This document shows positions 1-8,853 of a stretch of DNA of 64,000 nucleotides, piece after piece; position 1 is the first letter of the stretch, and every line of letters starts with the position of its first letter. The translations under genes and the position numbers were made by a program. The notes below the pieces were generated by a model, which worked only from the letters and a program-made list of their open reading frames with translations, did no database searches and was not told the DNA's origin. The stretch covers positions 248,001-312,000 of the forward strand of contig NZ_FOIJ01000001.1 in NCBI RefSeq assembly GCF_900111745.1, read 5' to 3'. This DNA is from Stigmatella erecta (GTDB lineage: Bacteria > Myxococcota > Myxococcia > Myxococcales > Myxococcaceae).

Positions 1-1353
1 GCCGATGACGCCCTTGAGGATCTCCACCGTGTCCGGCACCGACGGCTCGTTCACCACCACGGGCGTGAAGCGGCGCTCCAGCGCCGGGTCCGCCGTGATG
101 AACTTCCGGAACTCGTCGTGGGTGGTGGCGCCAATGCAGGGGAACTCCCCGCGCGCCATCGCCGTCTTCAGCTCGTTGGACGCGTCCTGGGGCCCCTCGC
201 CCGTGGAGCCCGCGCCCACCAGCGTGTGGATCTCGTCGATGAAGACCACCACGCGCCCGTCGGCCCGCCGCACCTCGTCCTTCAGCGCGTTCAGCTTCTC
301 CGAGAAGGCGCCGCGCAGCTGCGTGCCCGCCACCAGGCTCGCCATGTCCAGCTCGATGAGCACCTTGGAGGACAGGGTGCCGCGCAGGCTCACCAGCTGC
401 TGGGCCACCCCTTCCACCACCGCCGTCTTGCCCACCCCGGCTTCGCCGAGCAGGCAGGGGTTGTTGGTGCGGCGCTTGCCCAGCACGTCGATGACTTCTT
501 CGATCTCCTTGGCGCGGCCCACCACGGGGTCCAGCTTGCCTTCGTGGGCCAGCAGGCTCAGGTTCCGGCCAATGGAGGACAGCAGGGGAAAGGTCTTGGG
601 ATCCAGCGTCAGCGGGACCGCGCGCGCCGCCGGGAGCGGCGCCGCTGCGGGCGCGGGGCGCGGCGGAGGCACGGGCAGGGGCGCGGCCTTCGCGAGGGGC
701 GCCGCCGGGGCAGGGGAAGGAAGCTCGGTGGCGGCCGGGGCCGCCACCTCGTCATGGCCTTCGTCCGCGTCGATCAGCTCTCGGGGCGAGAGGGCGGGCA
801 GCGAGGGCCGGGAAGGGGCGGCGGGCCGGGGGAGGCTGACCGCGATGGCGGACTGGGGCAGCGGCGAGGGCGGCGCGCCCAGGGGCCGGCCGATGGGGTA
901 CCGCCCTCCGGCGGAGGGAGAGGACATCGGCGCGCGGCTGGCCTGAAGCTTGCGCGGCATGCGGCCGCTCGTGAAATACGAGAAGGCGACGGTGCCCAGC
1001 TTGAGCAAGTCCACCCCCGAGCGGGCCAGCAGATCATTGGCGGCGCAGCGCACCCGCGAGAAGGCGATGAGCAGGTGCAGGCAGTCGGCTTCCCGCGAAT
1101 CGCACTGCTGCGCGATGGCCCGGGCCCGCTCGCAGAGGTTGCGGACGAGGAATTCCTCCTCGGCCGGCGCCTCGGTCATCAGCTCGAGGAGGGTGTCCTC
1201 GCTGATGCCCTTCTCCTTGAGAAGGACCTGCGCGGGGTTGTCCACCGTGTAGAGCGCCAGCAAAACGTGGGCCGAGCTGAGCTTCTGTGTGACGCTCTGG
1301 GCAATGTCCTTCGCCTCGGTGAGAACCTGCGCGAGATCGCTGCTGTCGACCAT
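1..1353 (-). CDS. Clp-family AAA+ ATPase (ClpA/ClpB-like), N-terminal part
   Basis: The gene reads leftward from an ATG at 1353 and is still open at the window edge, so 451 residues are visible. Residues about 5-115 look like the helical Clp N domain that recruits substrates or adaptors. Residues about 125-255 are a proline/alanine-rich linker, longer than in ordinary ClpB. The first AAA+ module then begins, with Walker A GEAGVGKT near residue 303 and a Walker B FIDEIHTLVGAG. The family uses ATP to unfold or disaggregate proteins in the cytoplasm. Only part of the first ATPase module is present, so a ClpB disaggregase cannot be told from a ClpA/ClpC unfoldase or a type VI secretion ClpV. The gene lies divergent to the Yip1-like gene at 1562. 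Confidence 0.85.
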   Translation of the reverse strand, partial: MVDSSDLAQVLTEAKDIAQSVTQKLSSAHVLLALYTVDNPAQVLLKEKGISEDTLLELMTEAPAEEEFLVRNLCERARAIAQQCDSREADCLHLLIAFSRVRCAANDLLARSGVDLLKLGTVAFSYFTSGRMPRKLQASRAPMSSPSAGGRYPIGRPLGAPPSPLPQSAIAVSLPRPAAPSRPSLPALSPRELIDADEGHDEVAAPAATELPSPAPAAPLAKAAPLPVPPPRPAPAAAPLPAARAVPLTLDPKTFPLLSSIGRNLSLLAHEGKLDPVVGRAKEIEEVIDVLGKRRTNNPCLLGEAGVGKTAVVEGVAQQLVSLRGTLSSKVLIELDMASLVAGTQLRGAFSEKLNALKDEVRRADGRVVVFIDEIHTLVGAGSTGEGPQDASNELKTAMARGEFPCIGATTHDEFRKFITADPALERRFTPVVVNEPSVPDTVEILKGVIG

Positions 1354-1413
1354 TGGAACTCCGGCAAGCAGCCGAGCAAATACACCCTTCGGATCGTACG
1401 GGCAAAATTTCCA

Positions 1414-1439
1414 CTACAGGCTGCTACAGGACTGCTGTA
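1414..1439. repeat. CTACAGG direct repeat with inverted CTGTA
   Basis: In the 208-bp gap between the divergent Clp-like and Yip1-like genes, CTACAGG occurs at 1414-1420 and again at 1424-1430, one helical turn apart. An inverted CTGTA follows at 1435-1439. The 10-bp spacing is what an operator would show, but no promoter could be fixed beside it. I see nothing else in this gap. Confidence 0.25.
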
Positions 1440-1561
1440 ACCCCCCTGAATCCTGGGGAATTCGCGCCCCCCTTCGCTGTTCGCTTCCCCAACGCCCAGG
1501 GTTCCAGGCAATACCCCGGGCTTCTCGTCGTAGAGTGACCGACACCTCTCGACCCTCTCTT

Positions 1562-2287
1562 ATGACTTCTCTTGCTCAACCTGCTCGCGTTCTCGTCGAT
1601 CCCATTGACGGAATGGGGGCTGCCATCGAAGCGCGCCGCTGGGGCTGGCCCCTGGTGTTGCTGTGCCTGTGCGTGTCCCTGTCCGGGACCGCGTTCGCCG
1701 TGAAGTGGGATGCGGCCGCGGCGACCGTTCAGCAGTTGCAGATGGGCGGTGAGCTGGGCGGGCTCTCGGAGAGCGAGATCGCCGACAAGATCCAGATCGC
1801 CTCGCGCAAGGGGCTGGTGGGGGGCATCGCCAAGGGCGTCTTCGTCATGCCGGTGATGGTGCTGCTGCTGTCCGCGGTGCTGTGGTTCAGCGCGTGGCTC
1901 TTCGGCGTGAGGGCCCCCTTCGGCCGGATGATGGCCGTGGCGGCCATCGCGATGATGCCCATCGCGCTCTACCACCTGCTCTTCGCCGTGTGTGTCTCCG
2001 CGCAGCACACGATGACCGAGGCGCGCGTGCAGACCCTGCTTCCCACCCACCTGGGGCTGCTGGGGGGCCTGTCCCCGAAGGTGAAGACCCTGCTGGGCGC
2101 GGTGGACTTCTTCAAGCTGTGGAGCGTGGGGCTGCTGGGGCTGGGCTTCTCGTCCGCGACGGGCATGCGCCGGGGACGCGCGCTGCTGCTCATGGGGGTG
2201 CTCTACCTGATGTACTTCGGCGTGTTCTCCGTGGGCCTTCCGGCCATGGGCGGCGGGGCGGGTGCTTCCATGGCGGGTGGCAAGTGA
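1562..2287 (+). CDS. Yip1-family integral membrane protein
   Basis: A 241-residue membrane protein with a short soluble N-terminus and a hydrophobic segment at about residues 25-45. Further hydrophobic segments cover roughly residues 95-125, 130-155 and 180-235. The spacing of the helices and the DFFKLWSV stretch before the last pair fit the YIP1 family, whose bacterial function is not well defined. The ATG at 1562 was chosen because the reading frame upstream of it runs through the intergenic repeat region. Its stop overlaps the GTG of the TolC-like gene by 4 bp, so it leads the exporter operon and may assist assembly of that complex; that role is inference. Confidence 0.7.
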   Translation: MTSLAQPARVLVDPIDGMGAAIEARRWGWPLVLLCLCVSLSGTAFAVKWDAAAATVQQLQMGGELGGLSESEIADKIQIASRKGLVGGIAKGVFVMPVMVLLLSAVLWFSAWLFGVRAPFGRMMAVAAIAMMPIALYHLLFAVCVSAQHTMTEARVQTLLPTHLGLLGGLSPKVKTLLGAVDFFKLWSVGLLGLGFSSATGMRRGRALLLMGVLYLMYFGVFSVGLPAMGGGAGASMAGGK

Positions 2288-3621
2288 ACGCACTGCTCTT
2301 CGCCGCCTGGGTGGCCACGGTGCCCGCGGCCACCTCCATCTCCCTGGACGAGGCGCGGGCCCAGGGGCGCACGAACACCCAGGCGCTGGTGTCGCTGCTG
2401 GAGGCCACGCGCTCGGAGCAGGATGTCCGGCTGGCGCGCTCTCCGCTGCTGCCGCAGCTGTCCCTGAACAGCTCCGCGGGCGGAGCGCTCATTGGCCGAC
2501 AGCGCATCTTCGCCACCGTGTGCAACGAAGACCGTTCGATCTGCGAGCAGCAGGCGGTCGAGACGCCCTCCACGGACCGAGGCAGCTTCGAGCTCTCCTT
2601 GAACCTCACGCAGCTCATCTATGACCGGGTGCGCTGGAAGCAGCTCGAGCAGAGCGGCGCGGTGTTCGAGGCGGCACAGGGCCAGGCCCGCGAGCAGCAG
2701 GACACCTCCGAGCTGGAGGCCATCAACCGCTTCTTCACCCTGTACCGGACGCAGGCCACCCTCCAGGTGCTGGAGGCCACCGTGCGCCGCAGCGAGGAGC
2801 AGCTCGAGCGGGCCCAGGCGCTCTTCGAGGCCGGCCGGGTGAACCGGGGCGAGGAGCTGTCGGCGCGGGTGAACCTCGGCAATGACCGCATCAACCTGCT
2901 GCTGCGCCAGGCGCAGCTCGTCCAGGACCGGGGGCTGCTCGCGGTGTGGCTGGCCCGGCCGGGCTCCGAGCCCCTGGAGGCCCAGGCGCCCGAGAGCCTC
3001 TTGCAGCCGCCCCCGCCGCCGCCGTCCTTCGAGCAGGCGATCGCCGAGGCCCGCCAGCGCCGGCCGCTGCTCGTGGCGCTGCAGCAGCAGGTGCGTGCCG
3101 CCTCGCTGGGCCAGGAGGTGGCCCGGGCGGGCTACTGGCCCCGGCTGCTCGCCCAGGGCTCCTACTCGCGCAGCGGCCCCGAGGCCCGTCCTGTGTTCGC
3201 CACGCCGCGCCTGCAGAACACGCTGTCGGGCGCCGTGGTGCTGCAGTGGGATCTCTTCACCGGGCTGTCGACCGATGCCCAGGTGAACCAGGCCCGGGCG
3301 CAGGTGCGGACCGCGCAGCTGAACCTGGCGCAGACCGAGCGGGAGGTGGAGGCCGAGGTGCAGCGCACCCTTCAGCTCCTGGCGACGCAGATCGCCACCG
3401 CGCAGCTGGCCGCGGAGAACCGGGAGACCGCCGCGCGGAGCCTGTCGCTGGCGGAGGAACGCTTCAAGGCAGGGGCGGGCTCCACGCTGGAGGTGCGCGA
3501 TGCGCAGCTCAAGCTCACGCAGTCGGAGCTGACCTTGCTGGAGAACCGAGTGAACGTGGAGATCGCCCGCTTTGCCATGATGAGGGCCATGGGCACCCTG
3601 AGTCCGGGAGAGTCGAAATGA
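2284..3621 (+). CDS. TolC-family outer membrane channel
   Basis: This 445-residue protein has a short secretion-type N-terminus and then the two long helical repeats of outer membrane efflux proteins. Visible landmarks are the SLDEARAQG start of the first repeat, a QLIYDRVRW segment, a proline run PPPPPP between the halves, and VLQWDLFTGL in the second half. The GTG at 2284 is supported by its 4-bp overlap with the preceding stop. The family forms the outer membrane/periplasm duct for tripartite exporters. The adaptor gene follows with another 4-bp overlap, and the ATPase and permeases come next, so this is the exit duct of the ABC exporter encoded here. Confidence 0.9.
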   Translation: MNALLFAAWVATVPAATSISLDEARAQGRTNTQALVSLLEATRSEQDVRLARSPLLPQLSLNSSAGGALIGRQRIFATVCNEDRSICEQQAVETPSTDRGSFELSLNLTQLIYDRVRWKQLEQSGAVFEAAQGQAREQQDTSELEAINRFFTLYRTQATLQVLEATVRRSEEQLERAQALFEAGRVNRGEELSARVNLGNDRINLLLRQAQLVQDRGLLAVWLARPGSEPLEAQAPESLLQPPPPPPSFEQAIAEARQRRPLLVALQQQVRAASLGQEVARAGYWPRLLAQGSYSRSGPEARPVFATPRLQNTLSGAVVLQWDLFTGLSTDAQVNQARAQVRTAQLNLAQTEREVEAEVQRTLQLLATQIATAQLAAENRETAARSLSLAEERFKAGAGSTLEVRDAQLKLTQSELTLLENRVNVEIARFAMMRAMGTLSPGESK

Positions 3622-4883
3622 AGTGGTGGAAGGGAGTCATCGCGGGTGGTCTGTTCCTGGGCGCGGCGGGCATCACGGTGGCGGGGCTTCGGGACCGGCC
3701 TCCTCCGGCCGTGGAGGTGCAGCTCGCCAAGGTGCACAAAGGGACCATCACCCGCACCATCACGGGCGCGGGCAAGGTGCAGGCGGCCACCACGGTGAAG
3801 ATCTCCTCCAACCTCTCCGGCGAGCTCGTGGAGCTGCTGGTGAAGGATGGGGAGACGGTGAAGAAGGGCCAGGTGCTCGGGCGCATCGACCGCCGGCGGT
3901 TCGAGGCGACGGTGAAGCAGGCCCTGGCGGCCCAGAGCGCCTCCAAGGCCGAGGTGCAGGTCTCCGAGGTGGAGGCCCAGCGCACCCTGGCCGAGCATGC
4001 GCGCGTGAAAGCGCTGGTGGACAAGGGGCTGTCCTCGGGCGCCGAGCTGGAGCAGTCCCAGGCCCGCCTGGACACGGCCAACGCCCAGCTCGCGGCGGCC
4101 CGGCAGCGGCTGGCCCAGGCGTCCGCCGTCTACGAGGAAGCGGCGAGCAACCTGGCCCAGACGACGCTCGTCTCGCCCATCGACGGCAACGTCATCGAGC
4201 TGTCCCGCGAGGTGGGTGAGCGCGTGCGCGGCTCGGACCTGTCCGAGGACATCGTGATGATCATCGCCGCCCTGAACGCCATGGAGGTGAAGATCGAGGT
4301 GGGCGAGCACGAGGTGGTCCACCTGAAGACGGGCCAGCCCTCGGAGGTGGCGCTGGACGCGCTGGATGGGGAGTCCTTCCAGGGCTCGGTGGTGGAGATC
4401 GCCCAGAAGGCGCTCATCAAGAACGAGGGCACGGAGGCGGAGGTGACGACGTTCCCCATCACCGTGGCCCTGGAGACGCGGCCCACGGGCGTGTTGCCGG
4501 GTATGAGCGCCGAGGTGCGCATCGCCGCGGAGACGCACAACGACGCGTTGCTGGTCCCTATTCAGGCGGTGACGGTGCGCTCGGAGAAGATCCTGCCGGA
4601 TTACCAGGCCCCGGTGGAGGGCGGCGGGCTGCAGGCCAAGCGCAAGACGGAGTCGCTGGCCAAGGTCGTCTTCGTGGTGGACGCGGACAACAAGGCCCAG
4701 GTGCGCCGCGTGCGCACGGGGATCGCCTCCGACACGGAGCTGGAGATTCTCGAGGGTCTGCGGGAGGGAGACCGGGTGGTGGAGGGGCCCTACCGCACGC
4801 TCTCCAAGGATCTCAGCCATGGGAACGTCGTCAGCGAGCCCTCGCAGGGCGGCCCTGGGACGAAGGGTGGGCAAAAGTCGTGA
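3618..4883 (+). CDS. Periplasmic adaptor of an ABC exporter (MacA/HlyD-like)
   Basis: A 421-residue membrane-fusion protein. Residues about 5-25 are an inner-membrane anchor. The first half-lipoyl segment follows (about 50-90, with [14 protein letters not shown]), then a helical hairpin rich in Gln, Ala and Glu (about 95-175). The second lipoyl half comes next ([14 protein letters not shown]), then beta-barrel and membrane-proximal regions. These bridge an inner-membrane MacB-type transporter to TolC. The ATG at 3618 overlaps the TolC-like stop, and the ATPase gene starts inside this gene's stop codon. An extra loop near residues 315-345, with lysines, sits before the last domain. Confidence 0.9.
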   Translation: MKWWKGVIAGGLFLGAAGITVAGLRDRPPPAVEVQLAKVHKGTITRTITGAGKVQAATTVKISSNLSGELVELLVKDGETVKKGQVLGRIDRRRFEATVKQALAAQSASKAEVQVSEVEAQRTLAEHARVKALVDKGLSSGAELEQSQARLDTANAQLAAARQRLAQASAVYEEAASNLAQTTLVSPIDGNVIELSREVGERVRGSDLSEDIVMIIAALNAMEVKIEVGEHEVVHLKTGQPSEVALDALDGESFQGSVVEIAQKALIKNEGTEAEVTTFPITVALETRPTGVLPGMSAEVRIAAETHNDALLVPIQAVTVRSEKILPDYQAPVEGGGLQAKRKTESLAKVVFVVDADNKAQVRRVRTGIASDTELEILEGLREGDRVVEGPYRTLSKDLSHGNVVSEPSQGGPGTKGGQKS

Positions 4884-5644
4884 GTCACGGCGTCGAGGCG
4901 GGAACGGGCCGGCTCATCGAGGTGGTGAACATCACCCGCGTCTTCAGCGTGGGCGGTGAGGAGGTGCGCGCCCTGCGGGGCGTCTCCTTCGGCATCGGCC
5001 GGGGCGAGTGGGTGGCCATCATTGGCCAGTCCGGCTCCGGCAAGACGACGCTGATGAACGTGCTGGGCTGTCTGGATACGCCCTCCAGCGGCAGCTACAT
5101 CCTCAACGGCAAGGATGTGGCGCGGATGAACGACGATGAGCTGGCGCTCATCCGCAACAAGGAAATCGGCTTCATCTTCCAGACCTTCCAGCTGCTGCCC
5201 CGCGAGACGGCGCTCGCCAACGTGGAGCTGCCGCTGGTGTACCGGGGCATGGGCGCGCGCGAGCGCCGCGACCGGGCGAGGGCGGCGCTGGAGAAGGTGC
5301 AGCTGGGCCACCGCATGCACCACCGGCCCAACGAGCTATCCGGAGGCCAGCGCCAGCGCGTGGCCATTGCCCGGGCGCTGGTGGCCGAGCCCTCCATGCT
5401 CCTCGCCGACGAGCCCACGGGAAACCTGGACTCGGCCACGGGCGAGGAGATCGTCCGGCTCTTCGAGGAGCTGCACCGGGCGGGGCATACGCTGGTGCTC
5501 GTCACCCACGAGCCCAAGCTGGCGGCGCGCTGCCCCCGGGCGGTCCGCCTCAGCGATGGGGAAGTGGTGGCGGATGGGCCTGGCCGGGAGGTGGCGCTCG
5601 GCAACCTCGTCATTCCCTCGGCCCACGGGGCGGGCGGGCTATGA
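4880..5644 (+). CDS. ABC exporter ATPase (MacB/LolD type)
   Basis: A 254-residue ATP-binding subunit with Walker [10 protein letters not shown], signature [15 protein letters not shown], Walker [12 protein letters not shown] and switch histidine in LVTHEP. This set is typical of the MacB/LolD/FtsE branch, which drives mechanotransmission across the envelope. The GTG at 4880 overlaps the adaptor stop, and the gene's stop overlaps the first permease. MacB itself is usually one polypeptide joining ATPase and permease; here they are separate genes. The C-terminal 30 residues after the switch region are not part of the core fold. Confidence 0.93.
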   Translation: MSHGVEAGTGRLIEVVNITRVFSVGGEEVRALRGVSFGIGRGEWVAIIGQSGSGKTTLMNVLGCLDTPSSGSYILNGKDVARMNDDELALIRNKEIGFIFQTFQLLPRETALANVELPLVYRGMGARERRDRARAALEKVQLGHRMHHRPNELSGGQRQRVAIARALVAEPSMLLADEPTGNLDSATGEEIVRLFEELHRAGHTLVLVTHEPKLAARCPRAVRLSDGEVVADGPGREVALGNLVIPSAHGAGGL

Positions 5645-6867
5645 GCTTCCGCGTGGACGTGGTGGAGGGGGGACGCATCGCGCTCTTCTCCCTGAAGGCC
5701 AACCGGATGCGCACGGTGCTCACGACGGTGGGCATCGGCATCGGCGTGGCCACGCTGCTGGCCATCGTCGGCATCATCCAGGGGCTCAACGCGTCCTTCG
5801 ACCGCCAGCTGGCCACCATCGGCTCCAACAACCTCTTCATCTCCAAGTTCCCCTGGGTGATGGCGGGGGACTGGTGGGTGTACCGCAACCGCAAGAACTT
5901 CACCCTGGCGCAGCTGGAGCAGATCCGCGCGCAGTCCACCTACCTCACCGCCATCTCCCCCGTGGTGGGGCGCGCGGCGGACGTGGCCCACGGCGAGGAG
6001 CAGCTCTCCACCGTGAACATCAACGGGGTGACGAACGAGTACCTGTCCATCTCCGGCTTCGAAGTCACCTCGGGCCGCTTCCTCACCGAGGCGGACAACG
6101 AGACGACACGCTCCGTGGCCGTGCTCGGGGCGGATGTGGCCTCGGGGCTCTTTCCCGGGGTCAGCCCCGTGGGGCAGACGGTGCGCATCGACGGGCGGCC
6201 CTTCCTGGTGGTGGGCACGCTGTCGCGCAAGGGCATGATGCTGGACAACAACCAGGATCTGACCGTGATGGTGCCGTTCAAGACGTTCTACGCCCTGTTC
6301 GGCAAGCAGCGCTCCTTCAGCATGGCGCTCTCCGTGCGGAGCACCGAGGACGTGAACCGCGCGGAGGATCAGCTCATCGGCATCCTGCGGCGGGTGCGCA
6401 ACACCCCGCCCGGAGCGCCGGACGACTTCTCCATCAACCGTCCGGAGATGCTGGCCAACACCTACCAGCAGCTCACCGGGGCGCTCTATGGCGTGGCGGT
6501 GGGGGTGGGCTTCATCACCCTGCTGGTGGGCGGCATCGGCATCATGAACATCATGCTGGTGTCCGTGCGCGAGCGGACGCGGGAGATCGGCATCCGCCGG
6601 GCGCTCGGGGCCCGCAAGCGCACCATCGTGCTGCAGTTCCTGATGGAGGCGTCGGCCGTGTCGGCGGTGGGCGGCGCGCTGGGCACGCTCGTGGGGCTGG
6701 GCACCGCGAAGGTCGTCTCCCTCATCACCCCGCTGGCCGCCGAGGTGCAGCTCATCACCGTGGTGGCGGGGGTGGGCTTCGCCGCGCTGGTGGGCCTGCT
6801 GTTCGGCATCTGGCCGGCGGCCCGTGCGGCCAACCTCGACCCGGTGGAAGCGTTGCGCTACGAGTAG
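5641..6867 (+). CDS. MacB-type ABC permease 1
   Basis: A 408-residue permease with the MacB/FtsX plan. One transmembrane helix lies near residues 20-45, followed by a large periplasmic MacB_PCD domain (about 50-270). Three C-terminal helices follow (about 285-400), with the coupling segment [20 protein letters not shown] between the first two. The start overlaps the ATPase stop by 4 bp. It is paired with a second, related permease 9 bp downstream, so the exporter probably uses a permease heterodimer. The substrate cannot be read from the sequence; relatives export lipoproteins, peptides, antibiotics or siderophores. Confidence 0.9.
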   Translation: MSFRVDVVEGGRIALFSLKANRMRTVLTTVGIGIGVATLLAIVGIIQGLNASFDRQLATIGSNNLFISKFPWVMAGDWWVYRNRKNFTLAQLEQIRAQSTYLTAISPVVGRAADVAHGEEQLSTVNINGVTNEYLSISGFEVTSGRFLTEADNETTRSVAVLGADVASGLFPGVSPVGQTVRIDGRPFLVVGTLSRKGMMLDNNQDLTVMVPFKTFYALFGKQRSFSMALSVRSTEDVNRAEDQLIGILRRVRNTPPGAPDDFSINRPEMLANTYQQLTGALYGVAVGVGFITLLVGGIGIMNIMLVSVRERTREIGIRRALGARKRTIVLQFLMEASAVSAVGGALGTLVGLGTAKVVSLITPLAAEVQLITVVAGVGFAALVGLLFGIWPAARAANLDPVEALRYE

Positions 6868-6876
6868 GCCCTGCCC

Positions 6877-8106
6877 ATGCGCGCGTTTCTCGACAACCTT
6901 CGTCTGGCCCTGGGGACGTTCCTGGGCAACCCGCTGCGCTCGCTGCTGACGCTGCTGGGCATCGTCATTGGCGTCACCACCGTCATCACGATGATGGCCC
7001 TCATCGAGGGGCTGCGCCTCAAGGTGAACAAGGACCTGTCCCAGCTGGGCGCCAACACCTTCATGGCCACGAAGTGGCCCGTGGGCTTCGGGCGGTTCAA
7101 CTGGCAGAAGTATGCCCGGCGCCCGTCGCTCACCCCGGAGGATGCCCACGCCATCGAGCTGTCCTGCCCCTCGGTGAGTTCGGTGGCGGCCTCCGATGAC
7201 GAGGGCGGCCAGAAGATCGTCACCGCCACCCAGGAGACGCGGCCCTCGGTGCGCGTCTACGGCACGACGCCCGAGTACCTGGACACCAGCGGCATCACCG
7301 TGGCGTCCGGCCGGTACTTCGGTGAGTCCGAGGCCGTGGATGGGCGCCACGTCGCGGTGGTGGGGCTGGACGTGGCGGATGCGCTGTTCCCCGGGCAGAA
7401 CCCCCTCGGCCACGAGGTCCGCGTGAAGGGGCGGCCCTTCACCATCATCGGGGTGCTGCAGCGGCGCGGCAGCTTCCTGGGCATGATGAGCATGGACAAC
7501 CTCGTCATCGTGCCGCTGCGCTCCTTCCAGCAGCTCTATGGGAAGGCGCGCTCCCTGGACCTCAACATCCAGGCGCAGGGTGCGGACCTGGTGAACAAGG
7601 CCAAGGACGAGGTGGAGACGCTGCTGCGCCGTCGGCGCGACGTGGGGCCGCTCGCGGAGAACGACTTCGAGCTGCACACCAACGAGTCGATGACGCAGAC
7701 GTTCAACCAGCTCTCGCAGGTCATCACCATCGCGGGCTTTGGCGTGTGCCTGCTGTCGCTGGTGGTGGGCGGCATCGGCATCCTGAACATCATGCTGGTG
7801 TCGGTGACGGAGCGGACCAAGGAGATTGGCATCCGCAAGGCCCTGGGGGCGCGCAAGCGGCGCATCCTCGGCCAGTTCGCCACCGAGGCGGTGCTGCTGT
7901 CACTGGTGGGCGGCGCCATCGGCGTGGGGCTGGGGTTCGGCCTGGCCTTCCTGGGCCGGTGGATGCTTGGCTTTCCCACGCTGGTGCCCCCCTGGGCCGT
8001 GGCGCTGTCGCTGGGCATGAGCTCCGGCGTGGGGCTCATCTTCGGCATCTACCCCGCGGCGCGCGCAGCCCGGTTGGATCCCGTGGAGGCCATGCGCTCG
8101 GACTGA
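6877..8106 (+). CDS. MacB-type ABC permease 2
   Basis: A 409-residue paralogue of the preceding permease with the same layout: one N-terminal helix (about 20-45), a periplasmic MacB_PCD domain, then three helices with LNIMLVSVTERTKEIGIRKA as the coupling segment. The periplasmic domain differs from permease 1: its early part carries a KWPVGFGRFNWQKY stretch not seen there. It begins 9 bp after permease 1 and ends the operon. The next gene converges on it with a one-base gap. Two permeases and one ATPase imply an asymmetric complex. Confidence 0.9.
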   Translation: MRAFLDNLRLALGTFLGNPLRSLLTLLGIVIGVTTVITMMALIEGLRLKVNKDLSQLGANTFMATKWPVGFGRFNWQKYARRPSLTPEDAHAIELSCPSVSSVAASDDEGGQKIVTATQETRPSVRVYGTTPEYLDTSGITVASGRYFGESEAVDGRHVAVVGLDVADALFPGQNPLGHEVRVKGRPFTIIGVLQRRGSFLGMMSMDNLVIVPLRSFQQLYGKARSLDLNIQAQGADLVNKAKDEVETLLRRRRDVGPLAENDFELHTNESMTQTFNQLSQVITIAGFGVCLLSLVVGGIGILNIMLVSVTERTKEIGIRKALGARKRRILGQFATEAVLLSLVGGAIGVGLGFGLAFLGRWMLGFPTLVPPWAVALSLGMSSGVGLIFGIYPAARAARLDPVEAMRSD

Positions 8107-8107
8107 G

Positions 8108-8824
8108 TCACCGCTTGGTGGCGACGACGATGCGGTAGCCGATGAAGGGGCGGGGCAGCAGGCCTTCGCGCACGTCCACCTCGAAGCCGTGCGCCTCCAG
8201 CAGCTCCCGGGCTCGGGGCACGAGGAACGTCAGGTAGTACATGACGAACGGCGGCTTCCGGAGCGCGTTGCGCACGTGCATGGCCGCGTTGAAGCCCCGG
8301 GCCACCCAATAGCTGGGGTTGAGCACCGAGGGCCGCTCGGCGGTGACGAAGACGAAGCGGCCCCCGGGCTTCAGGGCCCGGGCGATGCACCGCACCAGCT
8401 GGGGCTCGTCTTCCTCCAGGATGTGGCCGAAGGCGCCGAAGCTCGTCACGGCGTCGAACTCCGCCTCGTAAGTCATTTCCAGCGCGTTGCCCTGGACAAA
8501 GGTCAGCGTGGCCTCGCCGGGGGCATCCGCCTGGCGGCGGCGGGCCTCGTCCAGCATGCCGCGGCTGAGGTCCACGCCTACCACCTCCTGGCGGCACAGC
8601 GGGCGCAAGTGGCGCATCGCCGCCCCCGTGCCGCACCCCACGTCCAGCGCCCGATCGAGGGAACCCGGAGGGCCCAGCTGCTCCAGGGTCTTTTTCAGCA
8701 CCACCTCCGGGGTCCGGAAGGGCGTGTGGTCGAACTTGGGCGCGAGCAGATCGTACCCGTGCTCGACGGATGACAGACACTGCTGGGCCAGCTCGAAAAA
8801 GGTGGGGCCCTTGCGATGGAACAT
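8108..8824 (-). CDS. Class I SAM-dependent methyltransferase
   Basis: A 238-residue protein with motif I DVGCGTGAAM, an acidic VGVDLSRGML strand and GRFVFVTAE later, i.e. the Rossmann methyltransferase fold (Methyltransf_11/25 type). The substrate is unknown. The ATG at 8824 was preferred because the frame upstream of it would run into the divergent MNIO gene. The gene begins 30 bp from the MNIO start on the other strand, so the two share one control region and may act on the same product; that link is inference. Confidence 0.82.
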   Translation of the reverse strand: MFHRKGPTFFELAQQCLSSVEHGYDLLAPKFDHTPFRTPEVVLKKTLEQLGPPGSLDRALDVGCGTGAAMRHLRPLCRQEVVGVDLSRGMLDEARRRQADAPGEATLTFVQGNALEMTYEAEFDAVTSFGAFGHILEEDEPQLVRCIARALKPGGRFVFVTAERPSVLNPSYWVARGFNAAMHVRNALRKPPFVMYYLTFLVPRARELLEAHGFEVDVREGLLPRPFIGYRIVVATKR

Positions 8825-8853
8825 GGCGCCCGGGTGTAGCATCCCCGCCTTCC

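Noticed and set aside
5-946. Long open frames on the strand opposite the Clp-like gene
   Set aside because: They are serine/arginine-rich shadows of the GC-rich coding strand, while the minus strand encodes clear AAA+ motifs.
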